This document shows positions 23,051-30,500 of a stretch of 34,757 bases of DNA, piece after piece. Position 1 is the stretch's first letter, and each line of letters opens with the position of its first letter. Location of the stretch: positions 1 through 34,757 of the forward strand of contig NZ_BPQG01000098.1 in the NCBI RefSeq assembly GCF_022179125.1, in the 5' to 3' direction. The translations under genes were made by a program, and so were the position numbers. Origin of the DNA: Methylobacterium cerastii. Its GTDB lineage: Bacteria; Pseudomonadota; Alphaproteobacteria; Rhizobiales; Beijerinckiaceae. The notes under the pieces were generated by a model. That model searched no databases. It saw only the letters and a program-made list of their open reading frames with translations, and was not told the DNA's origin.

Positions 23051-23238
23051 GGGTTCCTCCGAACCTGGATCAAGACACCGCGCAGGGTCACGCCGTCCTA
23101 AATCACGTCTCTGGTTTAGGTCTGGTCGTTGCCAGTGATCGGCTGCGCGGACCGCAAACCACCAACCCTGCTACGCACCTACATTGATGCAGGCCACAAC
23201 AGGAGTTATCATCAGTAGACATAATTTAAATCAAGCAC

Positions 23239-23255
23239 AATAAGTTTTTCATAAG
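23239..23255. promoter_or_regulatory. ATAAG double motif upstream of xoxF, matching the mxaF leader
   Basis: AATAAGTTTTTCATAAG differs at one of 17 bases from 5827-5843. The two ATAAG units are again 11 bp apart. It lies about 190-205 bp before the xoxF start, in reverse orientation relative to the gene, and the mirrored second half found at mxaF is absent. A shared regulator site is the simplest reading. Confidence 0.5.
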
Positions 23256-23403
23256 TGCAACAAGAAAACGTATCACCATAAAAATAGCTTAATATCAATA
23301 GATAAGCGCTCTCAGGCCCGGTTAATTCGGCTCAAGAATAATATACGCAATCGCACGTATCGAACAAATATTTTCGCTATGAACTTAAATTATTCGATTC
23401 TGA

Positions 23404-23431
23404 TTGACTCTTTCATCTGAATACCTATCTT
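23404..23431 (+). promoter_or_regulatory. Possible promoter of the small RNA candidate
   Basis: TTGACT (23404-23409) and TATCTT (23426-23431) are 16 bp apart, a fair sigma70-like match. It would start a transcript near 23438 that ends at the strong terminator about 100 nt further on. Confidence 0.4.
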
Positions 23432-23435
23432 TCAT

Positions 23436-23534
23436 CTCGCGACAGGGGTCGTTTAGCTCTTGGGTCGACCGCTCGCGAGCTTCTTGACCACTCCAACTCC
23501 AACGGCGAGGCCGAAAGGCTCTCGCCGTTTTTTC
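23436..23534 (+). ncRNA. Candidate structured small RNA, about 100 nt
   Basis: No ORF of note lies on this strand, yet a textbook intrinsic terminator ends the segment. AACGGCGAG-GCC (23501-23512), a GAAA tetraloop and GGC-T-CTCGCCGTT (23517-23529) form a 12-bp stem with one bulged T, and the stem runs directly into six Ts (23528-23533). Ahead of it an outer stem CTCGCGA (23436-23442) / TCGCGAG (23473-23479) encloses an inner stem GGTCG (23447-23451) / CGACC (23466-23470), and an unpaired C/U-rich linker (23480-23500) follows. A promoter-like pair sits just upstream. The exact 5' end is not known. It lies divergent from xoxF, about 390 bp from the xoxF start. Confidence 0.5.
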
Positions 23535-23539
23535 TTTGT

Positions 23540-24397
23540 TCTAAGGTGTTCTGCTCCATAGATTGCCTCGGCAAACTTCGGAGATCTCGCAAGTTCTTCA
23601 GAGTGTAATATTTCTGCGTGCCCGTCAACAGTCGGGATAATTCGGCAATTTTTCTTTCCTATATGAGAAATGTTGTTAGGGTTGATATTGAAATTGACTA
23701 ATAACAGATGTAATTATTTATATATATTATAAGATAGCACTATATCTTGCGCTGTCACCGCGGAGTACGTTGTCAGGATTATGGACAGCCGAGAAATTTG
23801 CCTATAGCTCGACGCTGGAACAAGGTTCGATTGCGTCGCCGCTGATGCTCCGGCAGATCGTGGTCCGTGTGTTCTTTCTGACTAGGCTCTGCCTCGAGCG
23901 GATGTAATGAACAGCATGGACACGCCCCTTTGCGGAAGCTGAGAATCTCCAATTGCGGGTCGCCTAGTGAATCAAAAACCGACGGCCGATATGGGTTGAT
24001 GAACGAACCCGCTTTCGCGGGATGGGTGGCAGCTTCTAGGTTTGCGGATTGAGACGAGCGCCCTGCGCTGATTGAGCGTCGCCCGGCCTGGGCGGACGAT
24101 CGTGGCTCCCTTCATCCGAGTGGAGCCATCCCATGACCATCCTTGCCGTTCCCGCCGCTGCCGTCGGCTCCCCCTTTCGCTTTTGGTCGTGCCCGGTCGC
24201 ACCCGCATCAAAGGCATCCGCATGCTGGTCGATACGCTCGCGGATTCCTTGGCGACCCTGCCTGGCATTGCCAGGGCGTGACGTCCGCTTTCAGGCTCCC
24301 GGTAGAATACGTTCAACGGCGAAGTTGGGTCGAATGCGGCATGTCCGCTTCCAGGGAAGGGTCAGGGCCCGCAAACACTTTTAACAGCTCTCGGCCA
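23540..24397. other. Long intergenic stretch with short repeats, no gene supported
   Basis: About 860 bp. It contains a CCCGC-TTTC-GCGGG hairpin (24009-24022), GGCTCC/GGAGCC arms near 24105-24128, and two copies of the dispersed motif GTCCGCTTTCAGG (24283-24295, and 24343-24355 with one change). Long frames on both strands are Arg/Ser/Pro-rich and inconsistent with coding. The part before 23780 is AT-rich. Confidence 0.45.
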
Positions 24398-24847
24398 TCA
24401 CGGTGTTTCGATGCAAGCGGACACATCGGACGCTTCACCCGCCGCTGCAAACGCCCGACGGGCGCGCTCGATCTCTGCGTGGTGGGTCTCAGCCCAGATC
24501 CACACACCACAGAACGCCGCCCCCAAGCTCTCGCCGAGTGGCGTCAGCGTGTAATCCACGTGCGGCGGGATCACCGGATGCACGGTACGTCGCACAAGAC
24601 CATCCCGCTCCATCTGCCGAACCGTCTGCGTCAGCATCTTTTGGCTGATCCGACCCACCGCCTTGCCGAGTTGCGTGAACCGTAGGGTGCCATGCTCGTC
24701 CAGAGCCTCAAGGATCAGCATGGTCCACTTGTCGGCCACCTTGGCGATAATGTCATTCACCAGCACCTCGATCGTCGGATCGACGTCCTTTGGGATCGGC
24801 CCCCTCCGTCGTGCCTCGATCATGGGGTCCGGGGTAGCCCTACGCAT
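24398..24847 (-). CDS. HxlR-family transcriptional regulator, 149 aa
   Basis: MarR-like winged-helix regulator of the HxlR family, often responding to electrophiles, quinones or redox stress. The start at 24847 has an excellent AAGGAG with 8-bp spacing; a longer frame to 24874 is not needed. The family core is visible: I-A-K-V-A-D-K-W-T-M-L-I-L-E-A-L, then G-T-L-R-F-T-Q-L, then I-S-Q-K-M-L-T-Q-T-V-R-Q-M-E-R-D-G-L, then the wing R-T-V-H-P-V-I-P-P-H-V-D-Y-T-L-T-P-L-G. The usual conserved N-terminal cysteine of redox-sensing members is not seen. It is divergent from a short-chain dehydrogenase that it most likely represses. Confidence 0.88.
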   Translation of the reverse strand: MRRATPDPMIEARRRGPIPKDVDPTIEVLVNDIIAKVADKWTMLILEALDEHGTLRFTQLGKAVGRISQKMLTQTVRQMERDGLVRRTVHPVIPPHVDYTLTPLGESLGAAFCGVWIWAETHHAEIERARRAFAAAGEASDVSACIETP

Positions 24848-24865
24848 CCGACGCTCTCCTTTTGG

Positions 24866-24893
24866 TAAGTACAAATCTTTTTGGTGCCTACTT
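24866..24893. promoter_or_regulatory. Candidate HxlR operator between the divergent genes
   Basis: AAGTA (24867-24871) and TACTT (24889-24893) form inverted half-sites 22 bp apart (start to start) around a T-rich centre, between the HxlR start (24847) and the dehydrogenase start (24949). Spacing suits a dimeric winged-helix protein. Confidence 0.35.
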
Positions 24894-24948
24894 CAGTCTG
24901 GAGAGCGTGACCGATAATTTTTCGGCGACAACAACGAAGGTCGCCGTC

Positions 24949-25719
24949 ATGAACATCTCAGGCAACACGATCCTCATCACCGGAGGCGGCTCCGGGATCG
25001 GGGAGGCTCTTGCACATCGCTTTCACGATCTAGGCAACACCGTCATCATCGCCGGGCGTCGGGTGGAGGCACTGGAACAGGTCGCCAGCAGCCGCCCAGG
25101 CATCCACGCCTTGCCGCTCGATATCTCGGACGCCGCGGACATCGTCGCATTCACGCAGCGGGTCGTGGCCGAGCATCCAGCCCTGAACGTGGTGATCAAC
25201 AACGCCGGGATCATGCGCTTCGAGACGCTGGATCAGACCCGAGACCTCTCAGACGCGGAGGCGACGATCACCACCAACCTGCTCGGCCCGATCCGGATTG
25301 CGGACGCCTTAATCGAGCATCTACTCGCGCGCCCTGACGCCGTGCTGATCAACGTGTCCTCCGGACTAGCGTTCGTTCCCCTGGCGGCGACACCGACCTA
25401 CTCGGCATCGAAGGCCGCCATTCACAGCTACACGGTTTCGTTGCGCGAAGTCCTGAAGGGCAGGGTTGAGGTGATCGAACTGGTGCCTCCGGCGGTTCAA
25501 ACCGATCTGACGCCCGGCCAAGCCAACCGCGAAGGCTACCTGCCGTTGGCCGACTTCATCGATGAGGTCATGGCTCTGTTCCAGCACCAGCCGACGCCGC
25601 CTGAGATCCTCGTGCAGCGCGTCGCCTTCCAGCGCAACGCCGAAGCGGAGCACCGCTTCGACGAGGCTGTGACGACCTTGAACGATGCCGTCCGCAAGGC
25701 CCGCGAGAAGCAGCGCTGA
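24949..25719 (+). CDS. Short-chain dehydrogenase/reductase (SDR), DltE-like, 256 aa
   Basis: Cytoplasmic NAD(P)-dependent oxidoreductase of the classical SDR family. The ATG at 24949 is followed at once by the cofactor-binding Rossmann motif I-L-I-T-G-G-G-S-G-I-G-E-A. N-N-A-G-I-M stabilises the central sheet, and the catalytic Ser (I-N-V-S-S-G) and Y-S-A-S-K (Tyr-x-x-x-Lys) are in place. G-R-R after the second strand suggests NADP preference. Substrate unknown. It is divergent from the HxlR regulator and 61 bp upstream of a small tautomerase gene, a common arrangement for small detoxification or redox modules. Confidence 0.88.
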   Translation: MNISGNTILITGGGSGIGEALAHRFHDLGNTVIIAGRRVEALEQVASSRPGIHALPLDISDAADIVAFTQRVVAEHPALNVVINNAGIMRFETLDQTRDLSDAEATITTNLLGPIRIADALIEHLLARPDAVLINVSSGLAFVPLAATPTYSASKAAIHSYTVSLREVLKGRVEVIELVPPAVQTDLTPGQANREGYLPLADFIDEVMALFQHQPTPPEILVQRVAFQRNAEAEHRFDEAVTTLNDAVRKAREKQR

Positions 25720-25780
25720 GGCCAGTGGGCGGGGACGCCTACCACGCCACCGTTCAGTTCACCCACCGTGGAGAAGTCTG

Positions 25781-25993
25781 ATGCCGTTCGCTAACATCAA
25801 GGTCCCGGAGGCTGCGCTCAGCCGGGCGCAGAAGGAAGAGATCGTCCACAAGGTGACCAACTTGTTCGTCGATTACTTCAGTGAGGCCGTTCGACCACAC
25901 ACCATGGTCTTGATCGAAGAGGTCAAGGATGGCGGCTACGCCCGAGCTGATGAAGTGTTCGTCATACCGGATGCATATCGCTCGAAAGACTAA
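25781..25993 (+). CDS. 4-oxalocrotonate tautomerase-family protein, 70 aa
   Basis: Small tautomerase of the MIF/4-OT superfamily. ATG at 25781 places Pro immediately after Met (M-P-F-A-N-I-K-V-P), so the catalytic N-terminal proline is present after Met removal. The helix L-S-R-A-Q-K-E-E-I-V-H-K-V-T and strand T-M-V-L-I-E-E-V follow the family pattern, and the length is typical. It lies 61 bp after the dehydrogenase and is probably in the same operon. Substrate unknown. Confidence 0.85.
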   Translation: MPFANIKVPEAALSRAQKEEIVHKVTNLFVDYFSEAVRPHTMVLIEEVKDGGYARADEVFVIPDAYRSKD

Positions 25994-25997
25994 TCGC

Positions 25998-26030
25998 AGG
26001 TGGGCCGCCGATAGGACTAGCGGCCCACCT
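25998..26030 (+). terminator. Hairpin after the tautomerase gene
   Basis: AGGTGGGCCGC (25998-26008) and GCGGCCCACCT (26020-26030) form a perfect 11-bp stem with an 11-nt loop right after the stop. No clear T run follows. It probably ends the dehydrogenase-tautomerase operon. Confidence 0.6.
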
Positions 26031-26185
26031 AAATCTGCATTAGCGCAAAGCATTATAGAATTTCTTACAGTCTAAAATTAATGTAACACTTCGTTCGGCC
26101 TTTACGGCTTAAACGATACAAGTCCTGCGATTGTCTCCGGGGATGCACGATCCCTCCTACGACTTGGTTAAATCGATCACTGACA

Positions 26186-26220
26186 GTCCGCTTTCAGGCG
26201 GCTCAAGCATTCCAGCGGAC
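26186..26220. repeat. Dispersed inverted repeat GTCCGCTTT...AGCGGAC
   Basis: GTCCGCT (26186-26192) and AGCGGAC (26214-26220) enclose 21 bp. It has the same ends and almost the same length as the element at 4649-4682. It lies in the 250 bp between the tautomerase and the receptor gene, which hold no gene. Confidence 0.5.
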
Positions 26221-26280
26221 GCAGCTATCTCACAGGCCGGTGATCCACCATGGAATGCCGCTTCCTTGCAGCGGTGGACA

Positions 26281-28461
26281 TCAAAATCGTGCTGCGACCC
26301 CGCCCATGATCGTGCGCGGCGTACCGGGTGTGGCGTAGCGGTTTTGGAAGGCGCGGTCGTAGTAGGTGGTATCGAGCAGGTTGTCGACGTTGAGGTAGAC
26401 CCGCACCTGCGGCGTAATCCAGTAATACGAGATCAGGTTGAACACCGTGTAGTCTGGCAGACGGAAGGTCGAGAGGGCCGTCCCGGCCTGCCGTGCGCCA
26501 ACATGGGTAACGCCACCACCGAGGCCGAGGCCGCGCAGCTCCGCCCCCTGGAACTCGTAGACGCTTTGCAGGGCAAGGGTGTCGGCGGGAATGTTGGCGA
26601 TCCGTGTCCCCACGGGCAGCGTATTGTCGCGAGCCACGGCGGCGTCGGCATGAGTGTAGGTGCCGATCATCCGCCAGCCGGGCGCCAGATAACCGGCGAC
26701 GGTCAGGTCGAAGCCCCGGCTGCGGACCTCGCCGGCTGCAACGCTGAAGTTCGGATCGACCGGATCGACAGTGAGGACGTTTGTGCGGCGGATGTCGAAC
26801 ACGGCTGCCGTGGCACTCAGCTGCCCATCGAGCAGGCTGAGCTTGGTGCCGACCTCATAGCCCTCGCCCTGCTGGAAGGCGAAGGGCTGCCCCGCGCGGT
26901 TCGTGCCGGTGTTCGGCAGGAAGGAGCGACCATAGCTGCCGTAGAGCGAGACCGTGTCCGCAAGATCGTAGGAAAGGCCGAAGCGCGGCGTCGCGACCAT
27001 GTCCTGCAGGCTCGTGGTGCGTCCGGTCCGGTAGTCGGTCGAGACCAGGCCGAGGCTTTCGACGCGCACGCCCACGAGCGCATGTAGGCGTGGGGTGATG
27101 TCGATCTGGTCCTGAACGTAGCCGCCGTAGCTCTCCGTGTTCTGGAGGAAGTTGGTGATCGAGGCGAGCGGCGGCCGCGCGGCCTGTCCGTAGCGTGGGG
27201 CGAACAGGTCGAGGGTGAAGGGGAAGAGGTTCGCGTTCGAGCGGTCGAAAACCTCGCGGTATTGGTAGCTGTCGTACTCGAAGCCCATCAACAAGGTGTG
27301 CCGGAAGGGACCGGTCTCGAACTTGCCTGCGAGGTTGAGCTGCAGGTCGATGTCGGACCAGCTCAGGTCCCGGTGCTCAAAGGTACGGCGCAGGGTGCGG
27401 CCGTCTTGCAGGACGTTCATGGCGCCCACGCCGTCGCCCAATAGGCGCCCGCCGAGGGCTTGGGCGCCGGCCGTCACCACCCAGTTCGAGTCGAGCCTGT
27501 GCTCGATGCGAAGCTGCCCCAGAGCGTTGTCGTTGCGCACCGGCGGGATGCCGGGCTCGCCGATGAAGCGGTTGCGTGGCAGGGCGCGGATGTTGCCGTT
27601 GATCGGCACGACGCCCCGGTCGAAGGTCGTCGCGGTGCTCACCACTTCGCCCTCCAGGGTGATCGTGGTGTCGGCGGTCGGCTTCCAGGCGATGACGGGG
27701 GCGAGGTAGAAGCGGTCACCGCTCACGAAGTCGCGAAAGCTGCCATTATCCTCGACGGCCCCCGTGATACGAGCGAGCACCCGCCCCTCCTCATCGAGAG
27801 CGCCGGTGGCGTCGAAGGTGCTGCGCTTCTGGTTGAAGCTGCCGTACTGCGTGCCGATCGCAAGGGCGCGTTCGGCGAGCGGCTGCTTGGTGACGATGTT
27901 AAAGGTCCCACCGGGATCGCCGCGGCCGTAGAGGAAGGCTGAGGGACCCTTCAGCACCTCGATCCGCTCGATGGAGACCACGTCCGGCGAGTTCGGAAAG
28001 CCGCGGTTGATCGGGAACCCATTGCGGTAATACTCGCCGGTGTTGAAGCCGCGGATTGTGAACTCCGTCAGCCCAAGGCCCGCGAAGTTATTGGCCCGGC
28101 CGACGCCGGCGAGGTCGAGGGCCGTGTCGACCCGCGTCGCGGCGGCATCCTGAAGAACCCTGTCCGGCACGACGACGACGGTCTGAGGCACCTCGCGAAG
28201 AGGCGTGTCGGTACGTGTCGCGCTGACGCTCTCACGAGCAAGGTAGCCATCCACCTTGCGGGGCGGCCCGTTAGCCGTTCCGCCATTGCCTACGACGGAC
28301 AGCTCGTCGAGCTGCACCTCCTGCGAAGCGTCGGTTGCAAGCTGGGCTACCGCGGAACTGGGTCCGAAGCTGACTAGCGAGCCTGATTGCGCTAATAATA
28401 CTAACGCGGTCGACGCTGCGAGATGGATTACGCTTCGGAAGTTTGGGCGTGCAAGAATCAC
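26281..28461 (-). CDS. TonB-dependent siderophore-type outer-membrane receptor, 726 aa
   Basis: Outer-membrane beta-barrel importing a metal chelate with energy from TonB-ExbBD. A signal peptide (H-L-A-A-S-T-A-L-V-L-L-A) and a TonB-box-like L-D-E-L-S-V-V (about residues 52-58) come first. The plug domain has the siderophore-receptor sequence R-E-V-P-Q-T-V-V-V-V-P, then F-T-I-R-G-F-N-T, then I-E-V-L-K-G-P-S-A-F-L-Y-G-R-G-D-P-G-G and F-N-I-V-T-K. The 22-strand barrel ends in a terminal Phe (G-V-A-A-R-F). It resembles the FhuE/FpvA group. No N-terminal signalling extension is seen. The start is GTG. Iron is the default ligand; a lanthanophore is conceivable because of lanM and xoxF nearby, but nothing in the sequence shows it. 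Confidence 0.9.
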   Translation of the reverse strand: MILARPNFRSVIHLAASTALVLLAQSGSLVSFGPSSAVAQLATDASQEVQLDELSVVGNGGTANGPPRKVDGYLARESVSATRTDTPLREVPQTVVVVPDRVLQDAAATRVDTALDLAGVGRANNFAGLGLTEFTIRGFNTGEYYRNGFPINRGFPNSPDVVSIERIEVLKGPSAFLYGRGDPGGTFNIVTKQPLAERALAIGTQYGSFNQKRSTFDATGALDEEGRVLARITGAVEDNGSFRDFVSGDRFYLAPVIAWKPTADTTITLEGEVVSTATTFDRGVVPINGNIRALPRNRFIGEPGIPPVRNDNALGQLRIEHRLDSNWVVTAGAQALGGRLLGDGVGAMNVLQDGRTLRRTFEHRDLSWSDIDLQLNLAGKFETGPFRHTLLMGFEYDSYQYREVFDRSNANLFPFTLDLFAPRYGQAARPPLASITNFLQNTESYGGYVQDQIDITPRLHALVGVRVESLGLVSTDYRTGRTTSLQDMVATPRFGLSYDLADTVSLYGSYGRSFLPNTGTNRAGQPFAFQQGEGYEVGTKLSLLDGQLSATAAVFDIRRTNVLTVDPVDPNFSVAAGEVRSRGFDLTVAGYLAPGWRMIGTYTHADAAVARDNTLPVGTRIANIPADTLALQSVYEFQGAELRGLGLGGGVTHVGARQAGTALSTFRLPDYTVFNLISYYWITPQVRVYLNVDNLLDTTYYDRAFQNRYATPGTPRTIMGGVAARF

Positions 28462-28684
28462 AGACGAAAACCAACCTTTATTGAGGCGGCTTCGTTACAA
28501 TCCAGAAACAAATGCGGTCAAGGCGGCATTAATCTATGTGAACAGAGGTTGTTTGTAGAAGCTTCAATGAGGCCTATGATGCATCTAGAATCATTCTAAA
28601 AATCCAGCCCTTATGCATTCGCGTGTGGCCCTAGCGTAACAGTGATCAGGGCGATTGAGGAGCAACGATAAGTCGAGACCCGTC

Positions 28685-28727
28685 CGTCCGCTCTACGACT
28701 GGCTTGGGTGGTTTGTTGACGGTCTGC
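28685..28727. repeat. Dispersed 43-bp repeat, copy B
   Basis: Identical at 34 of 43 positions to 17464-17506 and continued by GTCTGCTTTCGGG (28722-28734), a variant of the motif at 24283, 24343 and 26186. No gene is supported between 28462 and 28773. Confidence 0.55.
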
Positions 28728-28773
28728 TTTCGGGGAGCCCAGGCGCGCAAATGGACACGCGATCATATCGCGA

Positions 28774-28929
28774 TCATCTGCGGCTTCGAGCTTTTTCGAC
28801 GTTCGAACGTCTTTTTTGCAATAGCAGACGGATTGTGCAGCCGCTGCACCAGATGATGCGGCCGTCGATATCGAACTTACGCACCTCGTTAGTCTTGGGT
28901 GAAAATTTAAGAACGGCAAATTCTACATC
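28774..28929 (-). pseudogene. Small CxxC-containing ORF or gene remnant
   Basis: On the minus strand 51 codons are open, reading F-A-V-L-K-F-S-P-K-T, then V-R-K-F-D-I-D-G-R-I-I-W-C-S-G-C-T-I-R-L-L. The composition is protein-like with a Cys-x-x-Cys pair. No normal start begins the frame: a stop precedes it, and only a GTG at 28884 is available. An out-of-frame ATG next to the 5' end suggests a lost start. A palindrome with a T run on the plus strand (28798-28817) overlaps its 3' part. Confidence 0.3.
28798..28817 (+). terminator. Short palindrome followed by six Ts
   Basis: GACGTTCGAACGTC (28798-28811) is a perfect palindrome giving a 5-bp stem with a TCGA loop, followed by T6 (28812-28817). 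It is a small intrinsic-terminator-like site with no assigned upstream gene. The rest of 28930-29055 shows nothing further. Confidence 0.35.
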
Positions 28930-29055
28930 TCAGTAGGACCAGCAGCTTGACCAGTAATTCACCTATATTAGGTAAACCGGTTGCGTTGTGCATGACCCAG
29001 TGACGCCGTAGTTGTCAATCATTGATCTTGCGACGTAGAGCAATGTGCCCCAAAG

Positions 29056-30333
29056 TCAGATACGTGCACGCTGCTTCGTGGGGGCAAGTGCAGCCCAGCT
29101 GCGGGTCGTCGCGATAGACGAGTCGAGCGGCATGGGCTTGCCGAAGAGATAGCCTTGGCCAAGGGCGCAGCCCATCTCGGTCAGCAGATCCGCTTCTTCT
29201 ACCTGCTCGATCCCTTCTGCGACGACGGGGATCTCCAAATCGTCGGCTAGGCGCAGGATGGTCTGAACGATACGGCGACTGGTGCGATCAGTCAGAAGGG
29301 TGCGCACGAAGGCTCGGTCGATCTTGAGGGTCGTGATCGGCAGCGTGCTCAGGTAGCTCAAGCTCGAGTATCCGGTCCCGAAATCATCGATGGCGACACC
29401 GAGGCCTGTCAGCCGGCATTCCGCCAACGCTGCGGCCGCGCGCTCGGGATCCCGCATCAGCATACTCTCGGTAACTTCGATCTTGAGGCGATCGGGTTCG
29501 ATTCCGGTCCGGGCGATGAGATCGGCGATCAGTTGAGGGAACGAGGCGGCTGCCAGATCGTGACCGGACACGTTCACGCTCATGAACAGCTGGTTTTCGA
29601 TCCAAGACAGGTTCCGCATCGCGGCCAGCATGAACTCCGGCAGCACGCGCCCGGCTTCTGCGAGGGCGAAGGCGGTGAGCTCGCTGATCAATCCGGACGC
29701 TTCGGCAACCGGAATGAACTCGACCGGTGGGACCATTCCACGGTGTGGATGACGCCAGCGCATCAATGCCTCGAAGCCGGCCAGCCGTCGAGAAGACAGA
29801 CGAACGATCGGCTGATAGTGCATTTCGAATTGACCAGCTCTCACGCCATCGCGGATCTCACGCTCGAGGACGAGCGTGTTCAGCGCGGACGTGAACGCGT
29901 CGTTCGCGGTCGGTCCGCTCGGCGAATGCGACTTGGCTTCGGCAGGTGGTGGCGCCGAGCCCTTCATATGTTCGAGCAAGGCAACGGTTTCGCGGTATCG
30001 ATCCAGCACGACACCGAGGCACATACAAAGGATCGGATCGGTCTCGGCGATGCGGTGTGCGAGCTGCTGCTCGGTGATCGCGACCAGGGCGCTGTCTTCC
30101 AACGCGCGCACGGAAGCCGAACGCGGACGCTTGTCCAGAATCGCCATCTCGCCGACGATCTCGCCCGGGCCGCGTTGAGCCAGGACAAGATCGCCGTCCG
30201 GCCGCTCCAGGAAGACTTCAAGCCGGCCACTGACAATCAGGTAAGCCGCATCCCCGGGCTGGCCAGCTGTGAACAGGAGCGATCCTGCCGGCACCAGCCT
30301 GCGGTCGAGTGTCGTGTACAGCGCGTTCACCAC
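29056..30333 (-). CDS. Cyclic-nucleotide-binding EAL phosphodiesterase, 425 aa
   Basis: Predicted cytoplasmic cyclic-di-GMP phosphodiesterase with an N-terminal cNMP-binding (CRP-like) domain. Residues about 1-125 are the sensor: G-Q-P-G-D-A-A-Y-L-I-V-S-G-R-L-E-V, then G-E-I-V-G-E-M-A-I-L, then R-P-R-S-A-S-V-R-A. Residues about 155-410 are an EAL domain with the catalytic set intact: F-E-A-L-M-R-W, V-N-V-S-G (Asn), V-T-E-S-M-L (Glu), I-D-D-F-G-T-G-Y-S-S-L (Asp pair), K-I-D-R (Lys), V-V-A-E-G-I-E (Glu) and G-Q-G-Y-L-F-G-K-P. It is probably active. No DNA-binding or membrane part. It is divergent from a CHASE2 adenylate cyclase, so cAMP may control its activity (inference). Confidence 0.9.
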   Translation of the reverse strand: MVNALYTTLDRRLVPAGSLLFTAGQPGDAAYLIVSGRLEVFLERPDGDLVLAQRGPGEIVGEMAILDKRPRSASVRALEDSALVAITEQQLAHRIAETDPILCMCLGVVLDRYRETVALLEHMKGSAPPPAEAKSHSPSGPTANDAFTSALNTLVLEREIRDGVRAGQFEMHYQPIVRLSSRRLAGFEALMRWRHPHRGMVPPVEFIPVAEASGLISELTAFALAEAGRVLPEFMLAAMRNLSWIENQLFMSVNVSGHDLAAASFPQLIADLIARTGIEPDRLKIEVTESMLMRDPERAAAALAECRLTGLGVAIDDFGTGYSSLSYLSTLPITTLKIDRAFVRTLLTDRTSRRIVQTILRLADDLEIPVVAEGIEQVEEADLLTEMGCALGQGYLFGKPMPLDSSIATTRSWAALAPTKQRARI

Positions 30334-30500
30334 CGGGCACCCCGAACGGCCGTTTCTACCGTCTAAAAGCCTGTAGCGGACAAATGTTTAAGCCAAGCAA
30401 AAGAACTGATGCCTTCTTCGCCGTCGATCCGCATTCTTAATCGCTTATCAGCGTCGGCTTGCGATGGTCTCCGGAAGCCGGATGGGGAGACCGCAGGGCG

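Noticed and set aside
22022-23101. 359-codon plus-strand frame opposite xoxF
   Set aside because: Val/Asp/His-rich shadow of a certain xoxF gene.
23425-23628. 67-codon minus-strand frame over the small RNA candidate
   Set aside because: Low-complexity charged translation, no ribosome site, and it crosses the strong terminator stem.
28611-28919. 102-codon minus-strand frame
   Set aside because: Ser/Ala-rich and runs through the dispersed repeat; a different minus-strand frame is more protein-like.
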